From Kappaphycus alvarezii (taxonomy: Eukaryota; Rhodophyta; Florideophyceae; Gigartinales; Solieriaceae), in assembly GCA_002205965.3 (NCBI GenBank), contig NADL03000001.1:1426001-1490000 (forward strand): DNA of 64,000 nucleotides. Direction: 5' to 3'. Position 1 is the first letter of the stretch. Each line of letters opens with the position of its first letter. The translations under genes and the position numbers were made by a program. The notes beneath the pieces are model-generated. The model did no database searches, had not been told where the DNA came from, and saw only the letters and a list, made by a program, of their open reading frames with translations. Shown here piece after piece: positions 22,549-32,939 of this stretch.

Positions 22549-25238
22549 TTTTTATCACTATAATATGTATGTGCAACACTGTTAAGTAGCCACAAAATTC
22601 AATTTGAGTAGGGTGACTAACTTCTGCGTGTTGCGGGGCTCGACATATTACTGACGCCGCGCTTGTGGACCAAATAGCATAGCTTAGTTTCTGGTATAAG
22701 TAATAAAAGGTCACCATTCCTCCCCCCTGGTATAAGCGGGTCTTCACCCCCCCGTAGAACATCCGCTGCGCGATGCGAAAGCTGCCGCGTATTTTCTCTA
22801 TGACCTTTGATGATGTCCCAGAAGGTGATCCTAACGAGTCAAAAGCCAGCGGCACAAAATCCCATCCTAATCTTGATCTTCCAGGCAGGACGTCGCCAGA
22901 AATGGCAGCCACTTTCGTGGCTAGGTACCTCCTCTTTTGCTTGTCTGCTGCGTTGGCAACGGCTCGCGCTTTTCGTGCTCCCATTGGCATATAGCACTCC
23001 AGGAATGGCGAGGATACGGTGATGTCGTAGGCCACTGGAAGAGGGGCGGGGTGTTCAATGCGTCGGATCGCGGGTGCACCAGAATATCTGCGGGTCGCGC
23101 ATTCAGTCCGGGGAGTAGGTATTTGACCTCATATTGGACGCCAACTCCTGCTGCTTTAAACAGCTCTCTCCCAAGTACTCTCACAACTGCTGTATGCCGG
23201 TTGGTCCACCCGAGACCTTTGTTACAAAGGTCTGCTGCATGGTCCCCTAAGAGATCCATGGGCCTATGGCACTCAGCGCACTGAGCGGTGCGGTGTCGTC
23301 AAACACGCGAACTCCAGGTGACGGCGTAGCATCACTGTCCACATCTCGTTGGACGTTCGGTTGACTACAGCGGGGTGTGCGGTGAGGAAGGCCCCTGCCT
23401 GCGTTTCCAAGTATGCATGACGTCGAATTCTTCGCCGAATATCTGCTTCTGAATGCGATATGGGGTTTGGCAACCTCTTCCATTCGTCGTCCTTCCAGAA
23501 GAACTTTGCTGCAGACTCGCACCAGGCTCGATACAGAATGTTGTATGTACTATCGGGCTTGGCTGCGAGGCTTGCCGCTGTCAAAGTTTCCGGAAGACTG
23601 CCATCATTAGTGACGGACGCAGGGAGCCGTCGGACAAACTCCCGGAGGTGTGTATCCGCTTCAGCGTATCGGTGTTCAGTCTCACCACTGTCCTCAGGGC
23701 TCCGCAGCAGCTCGGCGTCAATTATGCTCGCAGCATATGCTGCGAAATTAAGCGTTGCTATAGGTGTAAAGCCGTGACCGCCATAGCGGAGAGGTAAGGA
23801 TACCTGCTGTTGAACTGCATCAGTCATCGGCACGTTGTTAGAGCTTGCGTAAATTCGAGTTGGTCGTCGTCGAATCTCAGTGCAGTGGCAGTGGTCACAC
23901 TCGGCGGAGTTAGCTTCACCACATGTTGAAGCTTGCAAGCGGATGCACATACCCGGTGAAGGTGGAACCGAATTCGAGCGTCTCCGATACCGTCAATCAG
24001 CGCAATGTGTGCTTGCAGCTTCTGATTTTCTCGTTGAGAAAATCTTCCATAAACTGTGACGACCCAATTGGGGCCCCAAGAAGGTCGATGCCTTCGTGGA
24101 AAAGTTCTCAACTGGGAAGCGGTGGAATAGTGGCGATGTGCAGTTACCGAGTCTGTGCGGCCAGAACAGACGGGTTTTTGCGTGATTCAGATATAAGCCA
24201 TGGTCAGGTCCTCTGGAGCTGAGGATGTCGACTGCCCTCTCGAGCTCTGTATGAGTGCCGATGAGAGTGCAGTCGTCCGCATACCATCTATGTAGACTAA
24301 GCTGTGTCTGCTGGGCAATTTCTGTTGCTAATGGATGCACAACAAGAGAAAACAACAGCATGCTTGCAGGGTCCCCCTGTTGCATACCTTCTTGGCTAGG
24401 ATGTCATGTGCGGCCGCTACGGGCAATATCAGCGACGGCGTGTTGCGGGCGTATACCATGTTCAGAAAACGACACAGCGACGGTACTTTGGTCGGCAGCA
24501 AATTTATCATGCGCTGTCTCGAGAACCGATTGAATGCGTTGTGTGCATCCACGGATACCAGTGCATGCTCCTCGTCCTGGCGCTCAACCAGTCTCCGTGC
24601 TTCGTGCACAATGGAGTCCAGTCCGCTGGGCACGCCATTGGCCACTTGCAAGGGTGCGAGGTACTCCCTCGTGTCTTCTATTGCTTGTGGTAGGAGCACC
24701 TTTGTTACGAGTCGCCGCAAGGCCGTCCCAATAGCAATGGGGCGAATCTTGTCTGGCCGAGGTTGGATGGGCAGCAGCGTCGCAGAAGAGATCAGAGGGA
24801 TTGTGTCGTCTGGTAAGTCCCCTTGGGCTAGTCTTGTCACAACTGCAGTTAGCGCCGAGATGCCCGTCACACCTGCTTCAGGACTCACCGTTGTGTTGGC
24901 CAAGAATCGAAGGAGCCGAGGGGACATTCTGTCCGGACCCGGCGCGGAGTTTGGTTCAAGCGTCGGACGGCGTGTAGGACTGCCTCCTCAGTGATGTCCA
25001 TCGGGAGCGGGAGGTCTCTCGTGTCGATGGCTGTCACAGGAGAGTTCGGTGCAGGGTGCAACTCTCGCAGACGTTCCAAAACGTGTGGGTCCCGCACGTC
25101 CGCAATGTGCGACTGATGTAGGGTGCGCATCGCACGCCCGTATTGTGCATCTGCAGCTAGGTGGGCTGCTCGGCGAAACTTTGGGTCTCGCTTGTTGTCT
25201 ATCTGGGTTCCTCCTTTGGTTATTACCCCGTTCCGCAT
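22549..25238 (-). pseudogene. Non-LTR retroelement, copy A (RT plus restriction-like endonuclease)
   Basis: Read from 25238 down, in pieces separated by frame breaks. An N-terminal region (KFRRAAHLAADAQYGRAM) leads to reverse transcriptase: PIQPRPDKIRPIAIGTAL, ANGVPSGLDSIVHEARRL, VSVDAHNAFNRF (first catalytic Asp), MQQGDPASMLLFSLV and RWYADD (polymerase box). The C-terminus has a Cys/His stretch (GDHAADLCN...RHTAV), then EVKYLLPGLNARPADILV and AYDITVSSP, and later GWDFVPLAFDSLG. That is the arrangement of a PD-(D/E)XK endonuclease of R2/CRE-type elements. The 3' end is a short TGATAAAAA tail. Breaks near 24950, 24385, 24000 and 23270 make it a dead copy. Confidence 0.8.
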
Positions 25239-25262
25239 TTCTACTGTCGCTGCCCGAGCTCT

Positions 25263-25451
25263 TCAAGAAGAAGCACAGCACTGAGTCCCAGTATTCGCCT
25301 CCTCCCCTCCTCCGGGTACCTCAACTGGTATAGCACCATCCTCTCCCACAACGCACCACGGAGGCGTCTTTTGCTTCGCTTTGATCCAATCGCAAACATT
25401 GGCACTCTTGCGTGTGTGCCTTACCCCCTTTCGCCCTTTTTTTGTTTGCAT
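25263..25451 (-). CDS. Short ORF upstream of copy A, doubtful
   Basis: A 62-residue frame, basic at first (KKGRKGVRHTRKSANVCDW) and Gly/Glu-rich later. It has no counterpart upstream of copy B and no recognised domain. Probably chance or a scrap. Confidence 0.15.
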   Translation of the reverse strand: MQTKKGRKGVRHTRKSANVCDWIKAKQKTPPWCVVGEDGAIPVEVPGGGEEANTGTQCCASS

Positions 25452-25589
25452 TGAATGAGGCTAAACCTCTCACGACTGCTGAGGCACCTGAAAAGAAATT
25501 GGGGAACTTATCGGGTTTGAAAAGGAGCAGTATGGAAAATTCCTTTCTTAGGACAGTGTGATCGCTGAGTCTTTGTTTGATGTTCGCCC

Positions 25590-25870
25590 GTCAAATCTTC
25601 CGATAGAACATTCTCATGAGCTCACTGACGACAAACCCATCTATCATAGGGGCCGTCGTCTACCGCGTAAAATCAACTCGTCCGCGAGGAGGTGGACAAG
25701 ATGCTAGAAGCCGGAATAATTCGACCAGCATCATCTGCTTGGTCTTTTCCGGTTGTTATCTCCATTAAGAAGGACGGCAAGCTTAGCCTCTATGTCGACT
25801 ACAGCACCCTTAACCAGAAGATGAAGGGGGACCGTCGGCCCTTGCCGAAGATAGAAGGGATATTTTTGAC
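25590..25870 (+). pseudogene. Ty3/gypsy reverse transcriptase fragment
   Basis: The frame reads REEVDKMLEAGIIRPASSAWSF in two adjoining segments, then PVVISIKKDGKLSLYVDYSTLNQKM and RRPLPKIEGIF: the N-terminal RT motifs of Ty3/gypsy elements (usually KKDGKWRFCVDYRALN). A weaker upstream stretch (IEHSHELTDDKPIYHRGRRLP) matches the region that precedes RT. The polymerase box is missing, and homology stops near 25,870, where sequence of the non-LTR family starts shortly after. Confidence 0.75.
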
Positions 25871-25914
25871 TCACTCTACCTCGCGACGGGTTTTACCTCG
25901 TATGGGGCGCCGAC

Positions 25915-26110
25915 TCCTATATGAAGTGAAGTACACCCTATTAGACGCCGACTCCAATATTAAATACTTCCCGGACTGAACGCGCGGCCTGCTGCCATCC
26001 TAGTGCACCCGAGGTCAAACGCCATCAATACTTCGCCGCCTCTCCCGGTGGGCACGACGTCACAGTAAAATCGCCATTCCAAGAGGGGGGCTTGAGTATC
26101 ACGCCATCTA
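25915..26110 (+). pseudogene. Non-LTR element C-terminal scrap, copy C
   Basis: The plus strand gives YEVKYTLLDAD, then in another frame LNARPAAILVHPRSNAINTS, matching the endonuclease region of copies A and B (EVKYLLPGLNARPADILVHP). Short, frameshifted and joined to a gypsy fragment on its left. Confidence 0.7.
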
Positions 26111-28504
26111 TGGACTTCTTGGATGCCTTTCAGGGTAGTCAAGATGTAAAGCGGCGTTCGCGCAGTGCTGCGGGTCGGAGAGACCAGAGGCATGTGCCAT
26201 AAGGTATACCGATGCACACAAGGCATGCATGTGAAAGCTTGCGCGAAGCTCTTGAAGCCTGCACAAGAAAGGAATGCCTCAACTTTGCCGTAGGGGCACT
26301 TGGTCGTGAAGTTATCGTCTATGTGTGGGGTTCCGATGAGTTCAAATCCAATAGTCTGCGCCTTAATCGAAGGGAAAGTGAGGAAGGAATGTAGTGTGAG
26401 ACGGGGAAGAGGTGAACGGCCAGAATATGCGCTCGTTGAGCTGGTTGACTCGGAGGCATAGGGTGGGGCAATAGCATTTGATCAAGCGGAGCGGCACTGC
26501 AAGACCGTTTAGCGTCCAAATCAAAGAGCCATCGTTAGCAAAGCAGTGTCGAAGATGTTATCGGTGTTCTCCGAACGGTTTTTCGTGCGGAAACGAGAGC
26601 AGTTCCAGCCAGCGAAGGGACGTCGGCCATTGTAGAACTATCCTCCTTCATGCTTGTAAAAGCATCAACATCATCTTCGATTCCTCGAGTGCCTTGGGCG
26701 GTGCGGATAAAGGCTCGGTGGCAATCGGAGACAAGCATAAATCAGTGATAAAAGGTATCAACACAGACAAAGAGCGGCGGCTGCATACGATTGGACAGCA
26801 TGTTGATGAAACGTGCGAAGGTGAGCGTATAGGCGGGGTGAAGGTCTGACATAGTCTGTAGGTCTATGTTCGCGTTAGGGGCGTTGTAGTCGTCAATGGT
26901 GGCGACATTTGAATAGTGGGAGACGCGTTGGAAGGTGCGCTTGTCATGGCAATGGCATCTATCCTGTCGCCGAGGCCGTTCACTAATTGTCACGAGGCTA
27001 GGACGTCCATCGTTCCATCATTGACGACAGACAGCAGGTTTTTGTTAAAGAATCGTTTTACCACTGAACTAATTCGATGGGCCGGATTTAATTAGGCAGA
27101 GTAGGAGGAGCGGCAGCGTCGCGCCATCACCATCCCGGCACAGTCCTCGAGGGAGGACTGTGCCGGATGGTTGCCATCAGCAATGCGGTTGAGAAGGTTT
27201 GTGAGCACAGAAAGCACTCTGGATCGCGCCTTGAGGCTGACAGAGGTCTTCACAATGAAGTTAAACTAGCTGCCAGGAGTTCGTTCGGGCCCCGCAACGT
27301 AGAAGGCTCCGCACGACACGTGCGACTGCGGCCTCGGAGTTACGCGGAGGCAGAAGTAGCTGGAGTAAAAGGGAGAATGGTTGTAAGAAGGACGGGATGG
27401 GGATTGCGGATCGCCTTTACAGCGCGTGTGTCATTAACGTCAGCGAGAGAGGCGCTGTGTGGGGAGCGCATGGATTTTCCGCGGTGGACATCGGTGGAGA
27501 GCGCCTCGGTATGTCGCAAATGTTGGGTTGCGGCTGTGGCAGGACTAGCTACGAGGCGACGCCTTTTAATCTACTCCTTCCGGCCTTTGCTCTCGTCGTG
27601 GGCTCTACACCTCAGGGTCCCCAAAATTGTCCCTCTAAATAGCGGCGAGGATGGCGGTGGGAAGCATGTGCATGTGCAGGTCACGGAATGCGCGTCGGAT
27701 TGCATCAGGATTATGTGTGTGGGCCGCGGTCTTGACGACCTTTACGAAAAGAAACAGGAAGGGTTAATGCAAGAGCCAGGAAGGTCCAGAAAGTCGTCCG
27801 CTGCGCGATATGCTGTGCACAGGAACCTAATGGAGCTGGTAACTTGTCGTTGATCAAACGAGGTGCGCGAACCTTAAGGGCCCCGGCGGACGGAGACAAG
27901 AAGGGAAGGAGGGATGGTACGTCAGCGTTTGTGTGTTGATTGCTTCTACGGTGAAATTTTCATGGTTGGGAATGTGCAGATTAGGAGAATTGCACAAGCC
28001 ACCGTTAGGAGTGGCCGCGGTGGCTGAAGCGTCTGGTTCGGACTCGAGCAGTGCAGTCTGTGCAGCTTGACCCGGTACGGCCTGCATGTCCGCGTCCTGA
28101 GTGGGAACGACTGATGTAGGCTCGGGGTAGGATGAGGTCTGCTGTTCGCAGGGAGCCGTGTGCGATACAGTATGAGGAGGAAAGAGCCCATTGGGGCCTG
28201 CATAGCGCGATGGAACTTTCACAACGGCGAGGCCTGGTCACCATGAGCCTAGTAGTAGCGCACGACTTTGGTTTCGGAGTTGCCTTTACAGGAGGGATAA
28301 CAGCGGCGGAAACAATCGTTCGGCCACCGCGAGGGTGGGAGAATCAATGATCGTCGCAGTCGGCGCAATAGCGAAGGTAGGGAGGGCGGAGGGAGCATGG
28401 GCGGACGTGCTTGCGGCGCGCAAGTCTTGAAAGTAGTAGCAAGCCCAACGACTTGATGCTAGACCAACAGCGACAGCGCTTGAAGTGCAAACTTCAAGAT
28501 GCAC
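26111..28504. other. GC-rich stretch of unknown content
   Basis: Long frames exist on both strands: plus 27167-27853 (228 aa, Arg/Ala-rich, no recognised domain) and a chain of minus frames at 26319-26519, 26535-26738, 26742-26993, 27711-28222 and 28286-28504. The minus frames are Pro/Ser/Thr-rich (for example TSSYPEPTSVVPTQDAD) and could be one decayed coding region. Composition differs sharply from the AT-rich flank, but I cannot assign a function to either strand. Confidence 0.35.
27129..27171. repeat. Strong hairpin, 19-bp stem
   Basis: CCGGCACAGTCCTC at 27135-27148 pairs perfectly with 27153-27166 across the 4-nt loop GAGG. After a single bulged C at 27134, five more pairs (ACCAT/ATGGT) extend it. 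Role unknown. Confidence 0.8.
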
Positions 28505-29231
28505 CTAGCATAAAATTCAGTTCTGGTCAGGTAGGTACATTAGCTAGAGAAGCTTTGTGATTTATCACAAGGGGCGCGCTCATTTAGCAGGACAGTTATT
28601 AGCACGTGTAGCTCACATCCGCCATTCGCAGGCAAGTTACGGTCGGAGCATTTGATCGTAAGCTTTCTCAGGCACTTGAACATTCGAATGAGGAGCATGT
28701 CGCCCGAGAAGAGAGGCGATTTCAAGCTGTGTAACTAATTCTGTGACGCGCATTTCGAAATACGGGGTCCTCACGTGCGGACACGGCGTCTTCAGGGGCA
28801 GTTTGTGGCACAAGAATACATCTTTCAATACCTGCCCGTTAGGATCCAAACGAATCCCCAGCCTAGTGCTGCGAAATCTGCACTGCATCGCGATTCCTAG
28901 GGGAGGTTCCAATAAACAATAGAGCACGTGAACCAAGGCCGTTCTTCGCAGTTCAGATGATAGATATCCAAGCCTCCCTTCGGAATCGCTGGAGAAAGTG
29001 TAGATATGGCAACATGGAGTAAGTTTCGATCATTGACAGCGAACCTTTGTCACGTGGCTCGAAAGCCGCCAGGGGAATCACGATCGCAAGCTTCGCTCTC
29101 CACAGACGCCAATATCTTCTAAGGGATTACAGCCAAGTTATCTTTGAGAGCCGCAATGCAACGCAAAGTTGAAAGCAACAGCCATACTTCAAGTATACAT
29201 TGAAAGAGCCCCCATTACTATTGATTGAGAT
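28505..29231. other. Spacer downstream of the trihelix gene
   Basis: It contains one minus-strand frame at 28637-28936 (99 aa, no recognised domain, RFRSTRLGIRLDPNGQVLKD within). It could hold the 3' UTR of the gene ending at 29232. Nothing else is recognised. Confidence 0.35.
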
Positions 29232-30509
29232 TCAGCAGCTGAATTCATGGTCAACCCTCGCCTTTTTCAGAGCTGGCTCTTCGCTCCCTTCCCTTTCGCC
29301 CGTGACATCTCCCTCAGTCTCCTCCTCTATGTCTCTGTCGCCTTCACACTCAATGTCCTCTGCTGTCGCGCCCACTACTCCTCCCTCGACCTTCACAACC
29401 ACATCTGAAACCACCTCAGCGTCCGCCGTGATTTCCTCCTCAACATCTTCTACCGCCACCCTGTCGCACTCGTTTTCATCCTCGACCCTTTCATTTCCCA
29501 AGTCAGTTTCACCTTTCTCCTGCTCACGCTGTCGGTCATGACTTTGACCGTCTCCCAGCTCTACATCAACGTTATCCGCGTCTCTACTTCCCGCCGCTTC
29601 CCTCATACCCTCTTCCCCTACTTGCATTTCTTCACCCTCGCCGCACCTCTCCACCTCTCCTGTCACGCCAACCCGAGCCACTCCCTCATTTGTCACTTCC
29701 AGTGATATTTCGCCTTCCTCTTCCTCAGCAATTTCGAGTTTACTAGCAACCCTTTCCAACAGCCTTCCCTGAGTCTGCAATACGCTCATACATGCTGCGA
29801 CATTTTCCTTCAACTCTCCCAACATCCTCATTACCATGCTATGCTCCCTTTCCCTCTTTCCAACACTAACCTTCCCCTCTGCAACGGCTCCCTCACAAAT
29901 TTCACTTGTTCCCTTTCCTTCCGCATTCTCAATTTCGTTCTCCACTGCCGCATTATCGTGTGATCGTATTGGCAACAACAAGGGCTCATCACGCAAAACA
30001 GCCTCGACTTCCTTGAAAAAAGGATAGGCCCTTGCTTTCTCTGGGGACTGCTTAGCACTATCGCGTGATTCCTTGTACGACGCAATGAGATTCTTCCAAC
30101 GTACAGAACATTGGGAAGCAGTGCGGTGGTGTCCAAACTGACATCGCATCCTTTCAGATAATTCTTCCCAAAGGGAACGGTTACGTTTCATGGCCTGAAA
30201 TTTGATGTTCATATCGTTTCTCAAGGAGATGAGCGCACGCGTTTCCACTGCGGTCCATGGCTTTCGATCCGATGACGAAGACGGACACATACTTTGCGGT
30301 CGAAACTTTGCTGTCTCGTTCCAGACAAGAGAAGGCTTCGGACTTGATTGCGTGCTTTGCTTAGGGGCAATGTGGGCTGCGACGGAGTGAGAGGCGAGAG
30401 GTTGAGTTGGTGTAGGTTTGGATGGGATTGGTTGGTATGTAGTGGCCTGAGAAGAGATTGACTGATGTGGCATCGAGAGCGGTATATACGATGTCTTTGG
30501 GCTACGCAT
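29232..30509 (-). CDS. Trihelix / Myb-SANT-like DNA-binding protein
   Basis: An intact 425-residue ORF. Residues 1-80 are a Ser/Pro/Gln-rich tail. Residues 83-172 form a trihelix (GT-factor, Myb/SANT-like) domain with the three spaced tryptophans W85 (KPWTAVETRALISLR), W114 (RSLWEELSERM) and W138 (QCSVRWKNLIASYK), followed by the family's fourth-helix region ending YPFFKEVEAVL. Residues about 212-265 are heptad-like (MLGELKENVAACMSVL, ERVASKLEIAEEE) and may dimerise. The C-terminal third is very acidic, with a short basic KKAR near the end. The family binds GT-type promoter elements in the nucleus. It lies between retroelement copies A and B. Lack of breaks argues for a living host gene. Confidence 0.75.
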   Translation of the reverse strand: MRSPKTSYIPLSMPHQSISSQATTYQPIPSKPTPTQPLASHSVAAHIAPKQSTQSSPKPSLVWNETAKFRPQSMCPSSSSDRKPWTAVETRALISLRNDMNIKFQAMKRNRSLWEELSERMRCQFGHHRTASQCSVRWKNLIASYKESRDSAKQSPEKARAYPFFKEVEAVLRDEPLLLPIRSHDNAAVENEIENAEGKGTSEICEGAVAEGKVSVGKREREHSMVMRMLGELKENVAACMSVLQTQGRLLERVASKLEIAEEEEGEISLEVTNEGVARVGVTGEVERCGEGEEMQVGEEGMREAAGSRDADNVDVELGDGQSHDRQREQEKGETDLGNERVEDENECDRVAVEDVEEEITADAEVVSDVVVKVEGGVVGATAEDIECEGDRDIEEETEGDVTGEREGSEEPALKKARVDHEFSC

Positions 30510-30738
30510 ATCGCCGCTGGATTATACTCCGGGAGATCATTGGACGTGTAATCCCTCGCCAGTTTCTAACAGGAACTTTCTTCGTGGCGAGGTGCTGCAG
30601 ATGCAGCTTTCATTGGGCGTAACGCAGACGACAATAGGTGTCCGCGATGTTTTCAAACGCTGAGAACCGTGCGGAAAAATCAGTGGCTTGTGGGGGTTGT
30701 TGAGAAGTAGTACTCCTGCTTAGTTATGCCTCCTGCAT
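30510..30738 (-). promoter_or_regulatory. Presumed promoter region of the trihelix gene
   Basis: Sequence directly upstream of the ATG at 30507-30509. No TATA box is evident. The region ends at the start of a truncated non-LTR tail, so the promoter or its upstream part was hit by an insertion. Confidence 0.3.
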
Positions 30739-30819
30739 ACGCAGAGCTTAGTCACCCAATTCCAACTTAATTTTAAGTACTTTGCAACGTTGCACATTTG
30801 GACTACATCAGTGATAAAA
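30739..30819 (+). repeat. 5'-truncated tail of the non-LTR element, copy D
   Basis: From ACGCAGAGCTTAG to TGATAAAA it matches the 3' end of copy B (35900-35982), nearly identical over about 65 bases. Such a short 3' fragment is the classic product of aborted target-primed reverse transcription. Confidence 0.85.
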
Positions 30820-31009
30820 GATGAATGACTGAAAAAAGCTGTTTGACGGATCTGTCGTTTTCAAAAAATCAATATATTCAGACGTTAAGATTGCCACTCT
30901 GTAAAGTACAGCACGTTATGGTAGAACAAAACAACAAATAACAAAAAAACAGGACAGTTGTGGGTTACAGCGGTTTAGTCGGGAGTAAATTATAGCCAGG
31001 GACTACCGT

Positions 31010-31063
31010 GCAGTAAATACTGTACGACGCAGTACAGTGGTACAGGGGTACAGGGGTACAGTA
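31010..31063. repeat. GTAC-rich microrepeat
   Basis: Contains ACTGTACGACGCAGTACAG, then three successive GTACAGGG-like units. Similar GTACTG/CAGTAC tracts recur in host intergenic DNA of this window. Confidence 0.7.
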
Positions 31064-31126
31064 ACTGCCATTTCAGTCATGTTGGCCACCCTACACTTCG
31101 CAATACTCAATGCGTAAAGCGCGAAA

Positions 31127-31828
31127 GTGAGATGGATACTGTACGAGTCATTCATCGCGGATTCTGCCAGAAGACTCATTCCCGTCCCCATCTCCACTCT
31201 CGGAGGGTGGCACCCAGATGCCTGCGCGCTACTGAGCGACGTCGCACGGAATGTGACGATAAGGACATTGGAGACGTACGGAAGGTTAAAGAAGCCCTCA
31301 CGAAGGCACGCCGCAGCGGCATCAATGTCCAATGCAGCCTGCTTGATGGCCGGACTCCGGCATGTTTTTTGGGATAACTCGGCTACGCTTCTAACTTCGT
31401 GCTGTTTATGCTCACACCTACTCACCTCAATCCCTGATGGAACATGTCGCCTCACTTTAGGAAAATGGCATTACTTTTGTCAGGCCCCACTGTTTGAACC
31501 GGGACCTACCTGCCCGAGGGCCGGTTGTTCACAAACTCTCGACATCCATGGCGACCATCTCATCCATTGCAGACATGGCTCGGGTCGGATTGACCGCCAC
31601 GATGATCAGGTCATTTTGCTTGGTCACGACCTCGGCTTCGTCGCGAGGCATCCTGTTGTCGAACCCCGGGCTCGTGGGGAACACAGAACGAGGTCAGATA
31701 TCAGGGCGACGGCGCGGCTGGGGCACCGACTACTTCGACGTCACTTTGCTGAACCCACTAGCCCCTTCTCATCTCAGAATGAGATCTTTCAACACCCTGA
31801 CGAGCTTAAACGCGGCCCACGCGGATAA
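31127..31828 (+). pseudogene. C-terminal part of a second endonuclease-type non-LTR element
   Basis: A 233-residue frame. The first half reads RRLIPVPISTLGGWHPDACALL. The second half has the Cys/His arrangement CPRAGCSQTLDIHGDHLIHC ending in RIDRHDDQV, then VEPRARGEHRTRSDIRAT. This matches the zinc motif plus start of a restriction-like endonuclease seen in copies A and B, but in a distinct sequence family. The RT part is absent and the end is disordered, so it is a relic. Confidence 0.6.
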
Positions 31829-31850
31829 GTTACGGAAGTAACAGGGGTTC

Positions 31851-32063
31851 GTGGCCAGATTACCCGGCAGGAACAGGCTCGTTCCCGTCCCAATCTCCAC
31901 GCTCGGAGGGTGGCACCCCTACGCGTTTTCCCTTTTCTCTCATTACGGAAGTGGCACTTTCGGTAGCCAGCCGAGCCATGGACCAGTACTCCAAAGTGCG
32001 GGTCATTCTCCTTCAGCGACATGCCGCGTTGATGGTCACCTCAAACGCCGCGTGCTTGCTTAG
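31851..32063 (+). pseudogene. Partial duplicate of the preceding relic
   Basis: The frame repeats LVPVPISTLGGWHPYA, matching LIPVPISTLGGWHPDA in the previous feature, then diverges. It is a second fragment of the same family lying in tandem. Confidence 0.6.
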
Positions 32064-32529
32064 CGGGCTCTCAGCAACGTTTCAGTCGGCTGGAAAGCTC
32101 ACTGAACCGTACTCTTACTGTGCCCTAGACCCAGAAGTAGCAACGTTTCGGCAGGGCTCCCAACCATTACACCACTCGCAGTAAACCACCAGAAAATGTC
32201 AGTAAACCAACCAAAAACATTCTCCCCTCTCACCACTCAACCCAGCAACTGCAGAGCTTCAACAATTCGCCGCTTTCGGCGCCCGCCCCGCCGACATGTC
32301 GTCGGGTGCGGGCCCGGCCACTTCCACCGGTCTAGCGGGTTTCCCGTGCAGATCAATACACCGCGACCGCTGCGATCTCGCTGCCCCGATCTCGTCGATA
32401 CCCTAGTCCACAGTACCATCACCTGCGCCCTCGGAGAACGTTGGACGAACCGGGAATGGCGCTCAAGGAGGGCGTTGCTTTTCAATGGTATTCGTCAAGG
32501 CTGCCCGTCCCAAAGAAACAAGTCCGTAG

Positions 32530-32760
32530 TCCTGTGATACCGAACACCCTGCCCCGTCACCTACTGACGGGAAGCTCCAATCTTCCATTTTGGAAGCCGC
32601 CCAATTTTTAACAAAACCCGAAGGCGTCTATGGGTAGACGTCAAAGCCCGAGAGTGGGGTTATTTCGGCCACGGAGAAGGACACTGGCCTGCCTTTGATG
32701 GGACCATACGCAACCGAGCGATTGTGGGTGCCTGCTTGCTGCACGGACCGGTGTTCAACC
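32530..32760 (+). repeat. Unclassified dispersed repeat, copy 1
   Basis: It aligns with 49070-49245 over roughly 170 bases (shared blocks include GAAGCCGCC, ATGGG-AGACGTC and GAGAAGG-CACTGG). One plus frame reads WVDVKAREWGYFGHGEGHW then FDGTIRNRAIVGACLLHGP, which looks protein-coding but is not a family I can name. The region before it (32,196-32,529) shows no recognised domain. Confidence 0.55.
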
Positions 32761-32888
32761 ATTTCGACTTCGCACTTAACCTCTCATCAGGAAAATTTAG
32801 TAAATCAAAAACGTTCAACCCAGAAACGTTTCCCCCATTCTACCCCATTCCAAAAATTAATTTACCCCAAAATTTCGCTTTGCTATAC

Positions 32889-32920
32889 AGTAGTACAGTA
32901 CAGTGCAGTACAGTACGTTT
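32889..32920. repeat. GTAC-rich microrepeat
   Basis: CAGTAGTACAGTACAG followed by TGCAGTACAGTACG, at the 5' border of non-LTR copy B. Confidence 0.65.
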
Positions 32921-32939
32921 CTCCCTAGCCCGCAGCAAT

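Noticed and set aside
24335..24994. Plus-strand 219-aa Ser/Arg-rich frame
   Set aside because: Antisense shadow of the RT of non-LTR copy A; the RT motifs are unambiguous on the minus strand.
29200..29541. Plus-strand 113-aa Ser/Thr/Pro-rich frame
   Set aside because: It is the antisense shadow of the acidic, Glu/Val/Gly-rich C-terminus of the trihelix protein.
31494..31841. Plus-strand 115-aa frame in the second endonuclease-type relic
   Set aside because: It overlaps the frame holding the GDHLIHC zinc motif in another phase and shows no conserved motif of its own.
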